Source: Clostridia bacterium (GTDB lineage Bacteria > Bacillota > Clostridia > Oscillospirales > CAG-272). From it: DNA of 9,684 bases. A program made the position numbers and the translations under genes. Shown here in pieces: positions 1-7,287 of the stretch (its first letter is position 1; every line of letters begins with the position of its first letter). The notes under the pieces are model-generated. The model was not told the DNA's origin. It did not search any database and saw only the letters and a list, made by a program, of their open reading frames with translations. The DNA lies in assembly GCA_900763885.1 (NCBI GenBank), contig CAAFLY010000264.1:1-9684 (forward strand). Reading direction: 5' to 3'.

Positions 1-1
1 A

Positions 2-30
2 TTGCAGATTCCGGAGCGGTGTGATATAAT
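2..30 (+). promoter_or_regulatory. Sigma-A promoter, extended -10, at start of mgtE leader
   Basis: The -35 box TTGCAG (2-7) lies 17 bp before the -10 box TATAAT (25-30), which is preceded by TG at 22-23 and so is an extended -10. Transcription would begin near position 37 and run toward mgtE, giving a leader of about 465 nt. No other gene start fits this promoter except the 31-codon ORF at 90-185. The layout closely matches the pcrA promoter at 2005-2033. The box match is visible in the sequence; that it serves mgtE is inferred. Confidence 0.6.
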
Positions 31-89
31 GATTACAGATGGGGGCACGACGTTCCCATACCATTTCAAAATATCGAGAGGTGAGATGC

Positions 90-185
90 ATGGACGGCGG
101 ATGTTGTAATGGACATAAGCGTTGGGATAAGCCGCACATATGGAATACTGCCGCACCGTGCGTATCGCCTTGTTTTCGCGCGTGA
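90..185 (+). CDS. Possible 31-aa leader peptide upstream of mgtE
   Basis: A 31-codon ORF starts at ATG 90 and ends at TGA 183-185. Its ribosome binding site is strong: AGGTGA at 79-84, five bases before the start. It lies about 50 nt downstream of the predicted transcription start. The peptide has four Cys (two adjacent near the N-terminus), three Trp and no membrane segment or signal peptide; I recognise no family. The stop codon falls inside a perfect 6-bp palindrome (180-195), so ribosome position could affect that hairpin, as in leader-peptide attenuation. A second ATG at 86 opens a 7-codon ORF in another frame. Codon use is not like that of the large genes, and the ORF could be chance. 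Confidence 0.3.
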   Translation: MDGGCCNGHKRWDKPHIWNTAAPCVSPCFRA

Positions 186-195
186 TTTTTCACGC
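180..195 (+). repeat. Perfect 6-bp inverted repeat over the small ORF's stop codon
   Basis: GCGTGA (180-185), a TTTT loop (186-189) and TCACGC (190-195) form a perfect hairpin. The left arm contains the TGA stop of the 31-codon ORF. No U-run follows, so it is not a normal intrinsic terminator. It may be an RNA switch element, or part of the boundary between the block at 1-185 and the repeat-rich DNA after it. Confidence 0.5.
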
Positions 196-235
196 ATCCA
201 TACACACGGTCTCTCTGTCGGCGTGCGCTGACGCA

Positions 236-287
236 TTTTTCGCGTCGCGTTTTTCGTATCGCGTTTTTCGCGTCGCGTTCTTCGCGG
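236..287 (+). repeat. 14-bp tandem repeat, about 3.7 copies
   Basis: Copies begin at 236, 250, 264 and 278 with an exact 14-bp period. Copies 1 and 3 are TTTTTCGCGTCGCG. Copy 2 differs only in the middle (TTTTTCGTATCGCG). Copy 4 is partial and starts TTCTTCGCG. Related T5-CG pieces recur at 310-326 and 399-405, and GATCTGCGT occurs at both 291-299 and 391-399, exactly 100 bp apart. The array gives misleading long open frames on the minus strand. No function can be read from it. Confidence 0.75.
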
Positions 288-433
288 AATGATCTGCGTG
301 CGACAGAGCTTTTTCGTGCGTTTTTTCCGACCGCTCATATCCGGACAACAGCTTCCACCAAGGGAGGCTCAGACGAGTCTCCACAGTGAGGATCTGCGTT
401 TTTCGTGATCGACCCATGTCGCGCGAAAATTCC

Positions 434-461
434 CCGGACGGCGGTTTTTTGCTGTCTGCGG
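434..461 (+). promoter_or_regulatory. Hairpin 30 nt before the mgtE ribosome binding site
   Basis: CCG+GACGGC (434-442) pairs with GCTGTC (451-456) and, past a two-base bulge, CGG (459-461). The loop carries a T6 run. It lies 30 nt before the AGGAGG of mgtE (491-496). It could be an attenuator or a translation-control stem in the leader, but the six T's lie inside the loop rather than after the stem, so it is not a classical terminator. Confidence 0.35.
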
Positions 462-501
462 ATCCTTTTGTCTCTGAAAAAATACAGAACAGGAGGTTGT
501 C

Positions 502-1926
502 ATGGAAAAGAAAACGGTAACTGAGGAAATGGAAAACCTGTATCCGGATTACGCCGAAGAGCTGACCCGGGTCATTCACAGCGGACGCTCCCCGAAAGCA
601 ATGGAGGACGCGATCCTGCAGTTTCACGAGAACGACATCGCCGCGACCATGGAAACGTGGACCCCGGCGGAACGGAAAACCCTGTATCAGACCCTGCCGG
701 AGGACGATCTTGCCAGCATCTTCGGCTATCTCGACGACGTGGCGCCCTATTTCGCGGAGCTGGGCATCCGCAAGAAGGTCGCGATTCTGGCGGGCATGGA
801 GGCGGACGACGCGGTAAAATGTCTGCGCCAGCTGTCGAAGGAGGAGCGCAATACCCTCATCGAGCTGATGGACGATCAGTCCCGGCGGGAGATCTGCCTG
901 CTCAGCTCCTTTGACGAGGATGAGGTCGGCAGCATCATGACCACAAACTTCGTCTCGATCCCTGCCAATTCCGGCATTCGTCAGGCCATGCGCTCCGTGA
1001 TCGATCAGGCGGCGGAGCACGACAACATCTCAACGATCTATGTCACCGCGGCGGACGGCACGTTCTACGGCGCCATCACCCTGCAGGAGCTGATCATCGC
1101 GCGTGACGGAGAGCCGCTGGAGCCGCTGATCGCCACGTCCTATCCCTATGTGTACGCGGAGGATCCCGTGGAGGACTGCATCGAGCGCATCAAGGGCTAT
1201 TCGGAAACGTCCATCCCCGTGCTTTCCGGTGAGAACAGACTGATCGGCGTGATCATGGCGACGGATTTCGTATCCGTAGTCGAGGACGCGATGGGCGACG
1301 ACTACGCCAAGCTCGGCGGTCTGTCCGCGGAGGAGGATCTGAACGAGCCCACCACGGTCAGCATGAAAAAGCGCCTGCCGTGGCTCATGGTCCTGCTCGG
1401 TCTCGGACTGGTCGTATCCCTCGTGGTCGGCGTTTTCGAAAAGGTTGTGGCACAGCTGACCCTTGCCATCTGCTTCCAGTCTCTGGTGCTGGATATGGCG
1501 GGCAACGTCGGCACGCAGTCTCTGGCGGTCACGATCCGTGTGCTCATGGACGAACAGCTCTCCGCGAAGCAGAAGTGGAAGCTTGTGTGGAAGGAGGGCA
1601 GGATCGGCGCGGCGAACGGTCTGCTCATCGGCACCCTGTCGTTCACCCTCGTTGGGCTGTATATACACCTTCTCAAGGGACAGACGTGGGCGGTGTCCTA
1701 CGCGATCTCCGGCTGCATCGGCGCGGCGCTTCTTGTGTCCATGTGGATCTCCAGCCTCGCCGGCACCACGATCCCTCTGGCGTTCAAGAAGCTGGGCGTG
1801 GACCCAGCAGTCGCCTCCGGTCCGCTGATCACCACCATCAACGACTTAGTCGCCGTAATCGCGTATTACGGGCTGACGTGGGTGCTGCTGCTCGGCGTAT
1901 TCGACATCACGAGATTCATCGTATGA
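502..1926 (+). CDS. mgtE: Magnesium transporter MgtE
   Basis: This inner-membrane Mg2+ channel/transporter is a 474-residue protein, close to the usual family length of about 450. The order is an acidic helical MgtE N domain (about 20-140), two CBS domains (about 146-200 and 210-265, the first opening at Met146 with IMTTNFVSI), a plug helix (about 260-285), and five membrane helices from about 293. The pore signature GNVGTQS is at 334-340, and the conserved pore Asp of the ITTIND segment is Asp448. In the family, Mg2+ bound to the acidic N and CBS domains closes the pore when cytoplasmic Mg2+ is high. The start is set by AGGAGG at 491-496, five bases upstream. It appears monocistronic, with its own promoter and terminator. 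Confidence 0.95.
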   Translation: MEKKTVTEEMENLYPDYAEELTRVIHSGRSPKAMEDAILQFHENDIAATMETWTPAERKTLYQTLPEDDLASIFGYLDDVAPYFAELGIRKKVAILAGMEADDAVKCLRQLSKEERNTLIELMDDQSRREICLLSSFDEDEVGSIMTTNFVSIPANSGIRQAMRSVIDQAAEHDNISTIYVTAADGTFYGAITLQELIIARDGEPLEPLIATSYPYVYAEDPVEDCIERIKGYSETSIPVLSGENRLIGVIMATDFVSVVEDAMGDDYAKLGGLSAEEDLNEPTTVSMKKRLPWLMVLLGLGLVVSLVVGVFEKVVAQLTLAICFQSLVLDMAGNVGTQSLAVTIRVLMDEQLSAKQKWKLVWKEGRIGAANGLLIGTLSFTLVGLYIHLLKGQTWAVSYAISGCIGAALLVSMWISSLAGTTIPLAFKKLGVDPAVASGPLITTINDLVAVIAYYGLTWVLLLGVFDITRFIV

Positions 1927-1935
1927 ATCACCGCG

Positions 1936-1971
1936 GAAAGCGTACCGCTCCGGCGTGCGCTTTCTTTTTTT
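1936..1971 (+). terminator. Intrinsic terminator after mgtE
   Basis: GAAAGCG (1936-1942) pairs with CGCTTTC (1958-1964), and the stem extends inward through TAC/GTG. Seven T's follow directly (1965-1971). It lies 9 bp after the mgtE stop, so mgtE and pcrA should be separate transcripts. Confidence 0.9.
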
Positions 1972-2004
1972 ATCCTCCGACGCGCAAAATCCCGTCTCCC
2001 TCTC

Positions 2005-2033
2005 TTGCAAAATGGCGCGATCTATGGTATACT
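2005..2033 (+). promoter_or_regulatory. Sigma-A promoter, extended -10, for the pcrA-proS-rodA operon
   Basis: TTGCAA (2005-2010), a 17-bp spacer and TATACT (2028-2033) with TG at 2025-2026 form an extended -10 promoter. A second TATAAT lies at 2040-2045 but has no good -35 partner. Transcription would start near 2040, leaving a leader of about 135 nt before the helicase ATG. Confidence 0.75.
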
Positions 2034-2175
2034 ATTCTATATAATGTATGATGCCGTTCTTTTGGAGTGATTCCGTCCGTTCGCGCGCGGTTCTCCGGAC
2101 ACGGCATGCCAAAGCGACACCTGCGTGAAATATCGGACCGATCCGCGAGACCGTCCGTTTAGAAACGAGAGAGAA

Positions 2176-4575
2176 ATGCCTGACATATCCACACGATTTA
2201 TCCAGCAGAAGAAAAAACTGTTTGACCTGTACTTTCAGAACCTGAACGAAAAACAGCGCGAGGCGGTCTATCAGATCAATGGACCGCTGCTCATCTTAGC
2301 CGGCGCCGGAAGCGGAAAAACCACGGTGCTGGTCAACCGGCTGGCGTATCTGACCCGCTACGGCAACGCGTACCACGATCCCGTAGTCCCGCAGAACGCC
2401 GGGGTGCTTTTGCCCGAGATGGAAAAGGCGGAGACGCTGGACCGCGACGCACTGGGAGAATACCTCACGAAATTTGCCGTGAATCCGCCACCGGCATGGT
2501 CCGTCATGGCGATCACGTTCACCAATAAGGCGGCGCGCGAGATCAAGGAGCGGATTAAAAAGCTCTTCGGCGAGGACAGCCCGGAGGCCGCGGAGCTGAT
2601 GACCGGCACCTTCCACTCGATCTGCCTCCAGTTCCTGCGCCGCTACGGCAGTCAGATCGGCTACGACCGCAATTTCACCATCTGCGACATGGACGACGTG
2701 AAGAAGCAGGTCACGCAGTGCATGAAGCAGCTGAACATCGACGACAAGACCCTGCCGGTCAAAACGGTGATGAACGCCATCAGCCGCGCCAAGGATAAGC
2801 TCATCGCACCGCCGGAATTCGCGATGCAGGCGGGCGTGGACGTCAAGAAAAAGCAGATCGCCGCTGTGTACGAGCTGTATTCCGCCCGGATGCACGCCCA
2901 GAACCTGCTCGACTTCGACGACATCATCATGGAGACGGTGCGCCTTCTGACCCAATGCGCGGACGTGCGGGAAATGCTCCAGAACCGCTACCGCTACATC
3001 TCCGTCGACGAGTATCAGGACACCAACTACGCGCAGCTGACGCTCACCCTGCTCCTCTCCGGCAAATACCGGAACATCATGGTGGTGGGCGACGACGACC
3101 AGAGCATCTACAAATTCCGCGGCGCTGTCATTGAGAATATCTTAAACTTCGACAAAAACTACGACGACACACGCGTGATCAAGCTGGAGGAGAATTACCG
3201 CTCCACCAAAACGATCCTGAACGCCGCCAACCACGTCATCGCGCACAACGAGGGCAGACTGGGCAAGACCCTGTGGACAAGCGGCGCCGAGGGAGAGAAA
3301 ATCCGTGTGCGCTGTCTCGGCAACCAGAACGACGAGGCGCGCTTCATCGCCGAAACGGTCTCCGATAAGGTGGCAAAGGGGAGCGCCTACAAGGATTTCG
3401 CCGTGCTGTACCGGATGAACTCGCAGTCCCGCAGCATCGAGCAGACCTTCGCCAAGGCCGGGATCCCGTACCGGATGCTCGGCGGCACCCGCTTCTTCGA
3501 GCGCATGGAGGTCAAGGACATCGTCGCTTACCTCGCGCTCATCTATAACCCGAACGACGACCTCCGGCTCCATCGGATCATCAATACGCCCCGGCGCGGC
3601 ATCGGCGACAAATCGGTGCAGGTCGCGCAGTCTCTGGCAAACGCCGAGGGCTGTCCGCTCATGGAATTTCTGCGCAGTGTGAAGCGGTACAACGCGATCT
3701 CCCCGTCCACGGCAAACGCGATGGTGAATTTCGTCTATATGATGGACGGCTTCCGCGAGGCCGCCTCGTCTCTGACCATCTCCGCGCTCATCGAACAGGT
3801 GATGGACAAGTCCGGCTACAACGCCATGCTTGCCGAGCTGCCCGATCTGACCGAGAGAGAGGAGCGGCGCGCCAATCTGGAGGAGCTGGTCAACGCGGCG
3901 AGACAGTATGAGGAGGCAAACGAGGAAGCGGCACTGGTCGATTTCCTCGAGGACATCGCGCTGGTCTCCGATGTGGACAAATACGACGAAACGGCGGACG
4001 CGGTGGTCTTTATGACGATCCACAGCGCGAAGGGACTGGAGTTCCCCGTGGTCTTTCTGCCCGGTATGGAGGACAACATCTTCCCGAGCTTCCAGACGCT
4101 CATGAATCCCGACGAGATCGAGGAGGAACGGCGGCTTGCCTACGTGGCGATCACGCGTGCCAAAAAGGAGCTGGTCGTGACCCATGTGCGCGAACGGATG
4201 ATGAACGGCAGAACGAGCGCAAATCCCCTGTCCCGGTTCATCGCGGAGATCCCGGACGAGTGCCTTGATGTGGTGGATGAGCCGATCCAGAGCAGTGAGC
4301 TGCGCCAGAGAATGCCGCGGCTGCCGAAAATGAAGCCCGTCAATCACTTTGTGGAGGAAACGAAGCGGCCGGTGTCGGCACTGGAGAAGAAAACGCCCGC
4401 GAAACCGAGTGCCACCTTCGCGACCGGGGACCGCGTGCGTCATCCCACCTTCGGTGAGGGAACGGTGCTGTCCGCGAAGCCGATGGGCGCCGATGTGCTG
4501 TATGAGATCGCGTTTGAATCCGCCGGCACGAAAAAGCTGATGGCGACCTACGCGCGTCTGACCAAGGCGGAATGA
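2176..4575 (+). CDS. pcrA: UvrD/PcrA-family 3'-5' DNA helicase
   Basis: This superfamily 1A ATP-dependent DNA helicase acts in repair and in clearing replication forks in the cytoplasm. All motifs are present in 799 residues: Walker A GAGSGKTT (43-50, Lys48), motif Ia AITFTNKAAREI, Ib GTFHSI, motif II DEYQD (278-282), motif III VVGDDDQSIYKFRG (from about 303), motif IV EENYRST, motif V TIHSAKGLEF (Ile615-Glu622) and motif VI EEERRLAYVAITRAKK (from about 649). The last 55 residues (FATGDRVRHPTFGEG) match the PcrA Tudor-like tail known to contact RNA polymerase in relatives. I chose ATG 2176, with a modest GAGAGA upstream; an in-frame GTG at 2125 would add 17 residues but has no ribosome binding site. 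About 20 residues precede the usual LNEKQREAV start. First gene of the operon. Confidence 0.95.
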   Translation: MPDISTRFIQQKKKLFDLYFQNLNEKQREAVYQINGPLLILAGAGSGKTTVLVNRLAYLTRYGNAYHDPVVPQNAGVLLPEMEKAETLDRDALGEYLTKFAVNPPPAWSVMAITFTNKAAREIKERIKKLFGEDSPEAAELMTGTFHSICLQFLRRYGSQIGYDRNFTICDMDDVKKQVTQCMKQLNIDDKTLPVKTVMNAISRAKDKLIAPPEFAMQAGVDVKKKQIAAVYELYSARMHAQNLLDFDDIIMETVRLLTQCADVREMLQNRYRYISVDEYQDTNYAQLTLTLLLSGKYRNIMVVGDDDQSIYKFRGAVIENILNFDKNYDDTRVIKLEENYRSTKTILNAANHVIAHNEGRLGKTLWTSGAEGEKIRVRCLGNQNDEARFIAETVSDKVAKGSAYKDFAVLYRMNSQSRSIEQTFAKAGIPYRMLGGTRFFERMEVKDIVAYLALIYNPNDDLRLHRIINTPRRGIGDKSVQVAQSLANAEGCPLMEFLRSVKRYNAISPSTANAMVNFVYMMDGFREAASSLTISALIEQVMDKSGYNAMLAELPDLTEREERRANLEELVNAARQYEEANEEAALVDFLEDIALVSDVDKYDETADAVVFMTIHSAKGLEFPVVFLPGMEDNIFPSFQTLMNPDEIEEERRLAYVAITRAKKELVVTHVRERMMNGRTSANPLSRFIAEIPDECLDVVDEPIQSSELRQRMPRLPKMKPVNHFVEETKRPVSALEKKTPAKPSATFATGDRVRHPTFGEGTVLSAKPMGADVLYEIAFESAGTKKLMATYARLTKAE

Positions 4576-4650
4576 GCCTGAAAACGGGGAATACCTTATA
4601 AAAATCGCAACCAAACGGCGAAATACGCGCCGCAGAAAGGGAATACAACG

Positions 4651-6087
4651 ATGAAAAACGAGAAAAAGCTGGTCGAGGACATTACCTCGATGGATGTCGA
4701 CTTTGCCAAATGGTACACGGACATCTGCAGAAAAGCGGATCTGATCGATTATTCAAGCGTCAAGGGCTGTATGATCATCCGTCCGTACGGCTACGCGATC
4801 TGGGAGAATATCCAGAAGATTCTGGACGGCAGATTCAAGGAGCTGGGCCATGAGAACGTCTATATGCCGATGTTCATCCCGGAATCGCTGCTCAATAAGG
4901 AAAAGGAGCACGTGGAGGGCTTCGCGCCGGAGGTGGCATGGGTCACGCATGGCGGCAGTGAGCCTTTGCCGGAGCGTCTGTGCGTCCGTCCGACCTCGGA
5001 AACCCTGTTCTGCGAGCATTACGCCAACATCATCCGGTCGTGGCGCGATCTGCCGAAGCTGTACAACCAGTGGTGCTCCGTGGTCCGCTGGGAAAAGACG
5101 ACCCGTCCGTTCCTCCGTTCCCGCGAATTCCTGTGGCAGGAGGGCCATACCATGCATGCCACCGCGGAGGAAGCAATCGCCGAGACCGAGCGTATGCTGA
5201 ACGTCTACGCGGACTTCCACACGGGAGAGCTCGCGATCCCGGTCATCAAGGGCAGAAAGACGGAAAGCGACAAATTCGCGGGTGCTGAGGCTACCTACTG
5301 CATCGAGGCGATGATGCACGACGGAAAAGCGCTGCAGGCAGGCACGAGCCACTATTTCGGCGACGGCTTTGCCCGTGCGTTCGATATCACCTACGCGGAC
5401 CGCGAGAATAAGCTCGTCCATCCGTTCCAGACCTCGTGGGGCGTCACGACCCGCATGATCGGCGGCATCATCATGACGCACGGCGACGACAACGGACTCG
5501 TGCTTCCTCCGGCGGTAGCCCCGATTCAGGTCGTCATCATCCCCGCGGCGCAGCATAAGGAGGGCGTTCTGGAGGCAAACCGTGCGCTGCTGGAGAGACT
5601 GCGCGGCAGATTCCGTGTAAAGCTGGACGACAGCGAGAACAGCCCCGGATGGAAGTTCGCGGAATACGAAATGAAGGGCGTGCCGCTGCGCATCGAGCTC
5701 GGGCCGCGCGATATTGCCGCCGGTCAGTGCGTGATGGTGACGCGCCACAACATGGAAAAGGAGATCGTGCCGCTGGACCGTGTGGAAGAGGTGGTTGCCG
5801 AAAAGCTGCAGGCGGTGCGCGACGGTATGTACGAAAAGGCGCTCGCCAACCGGGAAAGACGGACCTACTCCTGCACGACGCTCGACGAGATCCGCGCATC
5901 CCTCAAAAAGGGTGACGGCTTTGTCAAGGCGATGTGGTGCGGCGATCCGGCCTGCGAGGAGCGCGTCAAGGCGGAGACCGGCGTCGGCTCCCGCTGCATT
6001 CCGCTCGACGAGGAGCATATCGCGGACACCTGCGTCTGCTGCGGCAAGCCGGCACAGCATATGGTGTACTGGGGCATCGCCTATTGA
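4651..6087 (+). CDS. proS: Prolyl-tRNA synthetase, archaeal/eukaryote-like (type 3)
   Basis: This cytoplasmic class II enzyme charges tRNA-Pro with proline using ATP. The 478 residues match the compact Thermus/archaeal type, not the longer E. coli type with an inserted editing domain. Motif 2 is FLRSREFLWQEGHT (154-167). Motif 3 holds TTR (Arg268) followed by GGIIMTHGDDNGLVLPP (271-287). The anticodon-binding domain follows from about 290. The C-terminal zinc domain has Cys430, Cys435, Cys461 and Cys464, the same spacing as the four zinc ligands I recall for the Thermus enzyme, and the protein ends in the typical aromatic Tyr carboxylate. The start has AAAGGGA at 4636-4642, eight bases upstream. 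It lies 75 bp after pcrA with no terminator between, so co-transcription is likely. A small CGGCG/CGCCG stem (4616-4632) precedes the ribosome binding site. Confidence 0.96.
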   Translation: MKNEKKLVEDITSMDVDFAKWYTDICRKADLIDYSSVKGCMIIRPYGYAIWENIQKILDGRFKELGHENVYMPMFIPESLLNKEKEHVEGFAPEVAWVTHGGSEPLPERLCVRPTSETLFCEHYANIIRSWRDLPKLYNQWCSVVRWEKTTRPFLRSREFLWQEGHTMHATAEEAIAETERMLNVYADFHTGELAIPVIKGRKTESDKFAGAEATYCIEAMMHDGKALQAGTSHYFGDGFARAFDITYADRENKLVHPFQTSWGVTTRMIGGIIMTHGDDNGLVLPPAVAPIQVVIIPAAQHKEGVLEANRALLERLRGRFRVKLDDSENSPGWKFAEYEMKGVPLRIELGPRDIAAGQCVMVTRHNMEKEIVPLDRVEEVVAEKLQAVRDGMYEKALANRERRTYSCTTLDEIRASLKKGDGFVKAMWCGDPACEERVKAETGVGSRCIPLDEEHIADTCVCCGKPAQHMVYWGIAY

Positions 6088-6135
6088 CGCACCCGTCCCC
6101 CGGAAACGATTTGCACGGCAGGAAAGAAAGTTCCA

Positions 6136-7257
6136 ATGAAAGTTTTTTCGCAGAGCTTCCGTGAGAAGATCTCTTCCTTAGACGGCTGGATGCTGTTCTG
6201 CGCGATCGCCATGTCGGTGATGAGCATTGTCACGCTCCTGTCCGCGTCGGACGCGTATGGGACATCCTTTGTGCGCAACCAGACCTTCGCGCTTATCCTG
6301 GGACTGTTCTGCGTGTCGGTGATCTCCATGATCGACTACGAGGCGCTCATCGACAAGGCGGAGTGGCTCTTCTTCGGCGTCTCCATCGCGCTCTTGATCT
6401 TTGTAAAGCTGTTCGGCACGGGGGAGTACGGCAACGAAAACTGGATCCACGTGGTGGGGTCGCTGTACATCCAGCCGACGGAGTTTGTCAAGATCACCTA
6501 CATCATCTGTCTGGCGCGTCACCTCGACCGTCTGCGCGACCGGATCAACCATCCGCTGTCTGTGGCGCAGATCGCGCTCCACGGCGGGCTCATCATCGGG
6601 ATGGTCATGCTCACCGGCGACGACGGCATGGCGCTTGTGTATATCGCGATTTTCGCCGCGATGGTGTTCTGCTCCGGGATCTCGCTCTGGTACATCGTGG
6701 GAGCGGTCGGCGCGGTCGTGATCGCGTTCCCGTTTCTCTGGGAGCACATGGACGAATACCAGAGACTGCGGATCTTGGCGGGCTTCAATCCGGAATTGGA
6801 TCCGACGTACATCGGATACCAGCCGATCAAGAGCCGGGAGTGCATCATTTCGGGCGGATTTCGCGGCGCGGGCTTCTCGGGCGGGAGCCGGTATTTCTAC
6901 CTGCCCGCCGGACAATCGGACTTCCTGTACGCCGTTCACGCGGAAAAATTCGGCTTCCTCGGCGCGTTTCTCTACATTGTTCTGATGGCGGTCCTCATCT
7001 GGCGGATCATCCTGCTCGCGAAGAACTGCCGGAAAAACTACGCCGGATACATCTGCATGGGGATGGCGGGAATGCTCATCGCGCAGACGGTGGAGAACAT
7101 CGGTATGTGCCTTGCCATGCTGCCCGTCGTCGGGATCACGCTGCCGTTTTTCTCCTACGGCGGCTCGTCCATGCTGTCGATGTATATGTGTCTGGGCGTT
7201 TTGGAGAGCATCTGCGCACACAACCGGAAATACTATTTTGAGCGCGAGGACGGATAA
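6136..7257 (+). CDS. rodA: SEDS peptidoglycan glycosyltransferase, RodA/FtsW family
   Basis: This multi-pass membrane protein polymerises lipid II into glycan strands for wall growth or division, normally with a class B PBP partner. The 373 residues contain about ten hydrophobic segments. Family landmarks are NWIHV..LYIQPTEFVKI (Trp103, Gln113-Phe117), ISGGFRGAGFSGGSRYFYLPAGQSDF with the putative catalytic Asp262, NIGMCLAMLPVVGITLPF, and FFSYGGSSML (339-347). After Asp262 the sequence reads AEKFGFLG where most relatives have [AG]EE, so the second Glu is Lys271. I cannot firmly separate RodA, FtsW and SpoVE; length and sequence lean to RodA. The start has AGGAAAG at 6120-6126, 48 bp after the proS stop, as the last gene of the operon. 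No PBP, mreBCD or division gene is nearby. Confidence 0.85.
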   Translation: MKVFSQSFREKISSLDGWMLFCAIAMSVMSIVTLLSASDAYGTSFVRNQTFALILGLFCVSVISMIDYEALIDKAEWLFFGVSIALLIFVKLFGTGEYGNENWIHVVGSLYIQPTEFVKITYIICLARHLDRLRDRINHPLSVAQIALHGGLIIGMVMLTGDDGMALVYIAIFAAMVFCSGISLWYIVGAVGAVVIAFPFLWEHMDEYQRLRILAGFNPELDPTYIGYQPIKSRECIISGGFRGAGFSGGSRYFYLPAGQSDFLYAVHAEKFGFLGAFLYIVLMAVLIWRIILLAKNCRKNYAGYICMGMAGMLIAQTVENIGMCLAMLPVVGITLPFFSYGGSSMLSMYMCLGVLESICAHNRKYYFEREDG

Positions 7258-7287
7258 TCCGCCGCACCATTCCGGAAACGCGGATTC

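Larger units (their letters stand above)
37..501 (+). promoter_or_regulatory. Long 5' leader of mgtE, class not recognised
   Basis: This 465-nt stretch between the promoter and mgtE holds no large gene. It contains a 31-codon ORF, a perfect palindrome (180-195), 14-bp tandem repeats (236-287) and a hairpin (434-461) ahead of the AGGAGG ribosome binding site at 491-496. Clostridial and Bacillus mgtE genes are often controlled by the M-box (ykoK) Mg2+ riboswitch. I looked for its conserved blocks and found only a short AGGTGAG (79-85), without the matching later segments, so I do not call an M-box. The leader may still sense Mg2+ by another route; that is inference from its length and neighbour. 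Confidence 0.35.

Noticed and set aside
2..109. Plus-strand tail of an upstream gene (frame open from 2 to TAA 107-109)
   Set aside because: Codon use is unlike the confirmed genes and a strong promoter lies inside it; 35 codons without context are not enough to call a gene.
79..170. M-box (ykoK) or SAM-type riboswitch upstream of mgtE
   Set aside because: AGGTGAG and GACATAAG resemble pieces of the M-box, and CGAGAGGTG resembles SAM-I, but order, spacing and the remaining conserved blocks do not fit.
190..1020. Minus-strand 276-codon ORF overlapping mgtE
   Set aside because: It lies antisense to a clear mgtE, ends in the tandem repeats and shows no family features; it is a shadow of GC-rich coding sequence.
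4590..4605. Separate promoter for proS (TTATAAAA box)
   Set aside because: No -35 partner at a proper distance; with a 75-bp gap and no terminator, co-transcription with pcrA is simpler.
3142..4614. Minus-strand 490-codon ORF opposite the helicase
   Set aside because: It is rich in His, Arg and Asp as expected for the antisense of GC-rich coding DNA, and has no domain or ribosome binding site; pcrA on the plus strand explains the region.
5461..5520. Loss of the motif 3 arginine in ProS (LPPA instead of LPPR)
   Set aside because: The catalytic motif 3 arginine is the earlier TTR (Arg268), which is present; the PPR/PPA position varies among class II ProRS proteins.
4753..6060. Minus-strand 435-codon ORF opposite proS
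   Set aside because: It is an antisense shadow; the plus strand encodes a complete prolyl-tRNA synthetase with all motifs.
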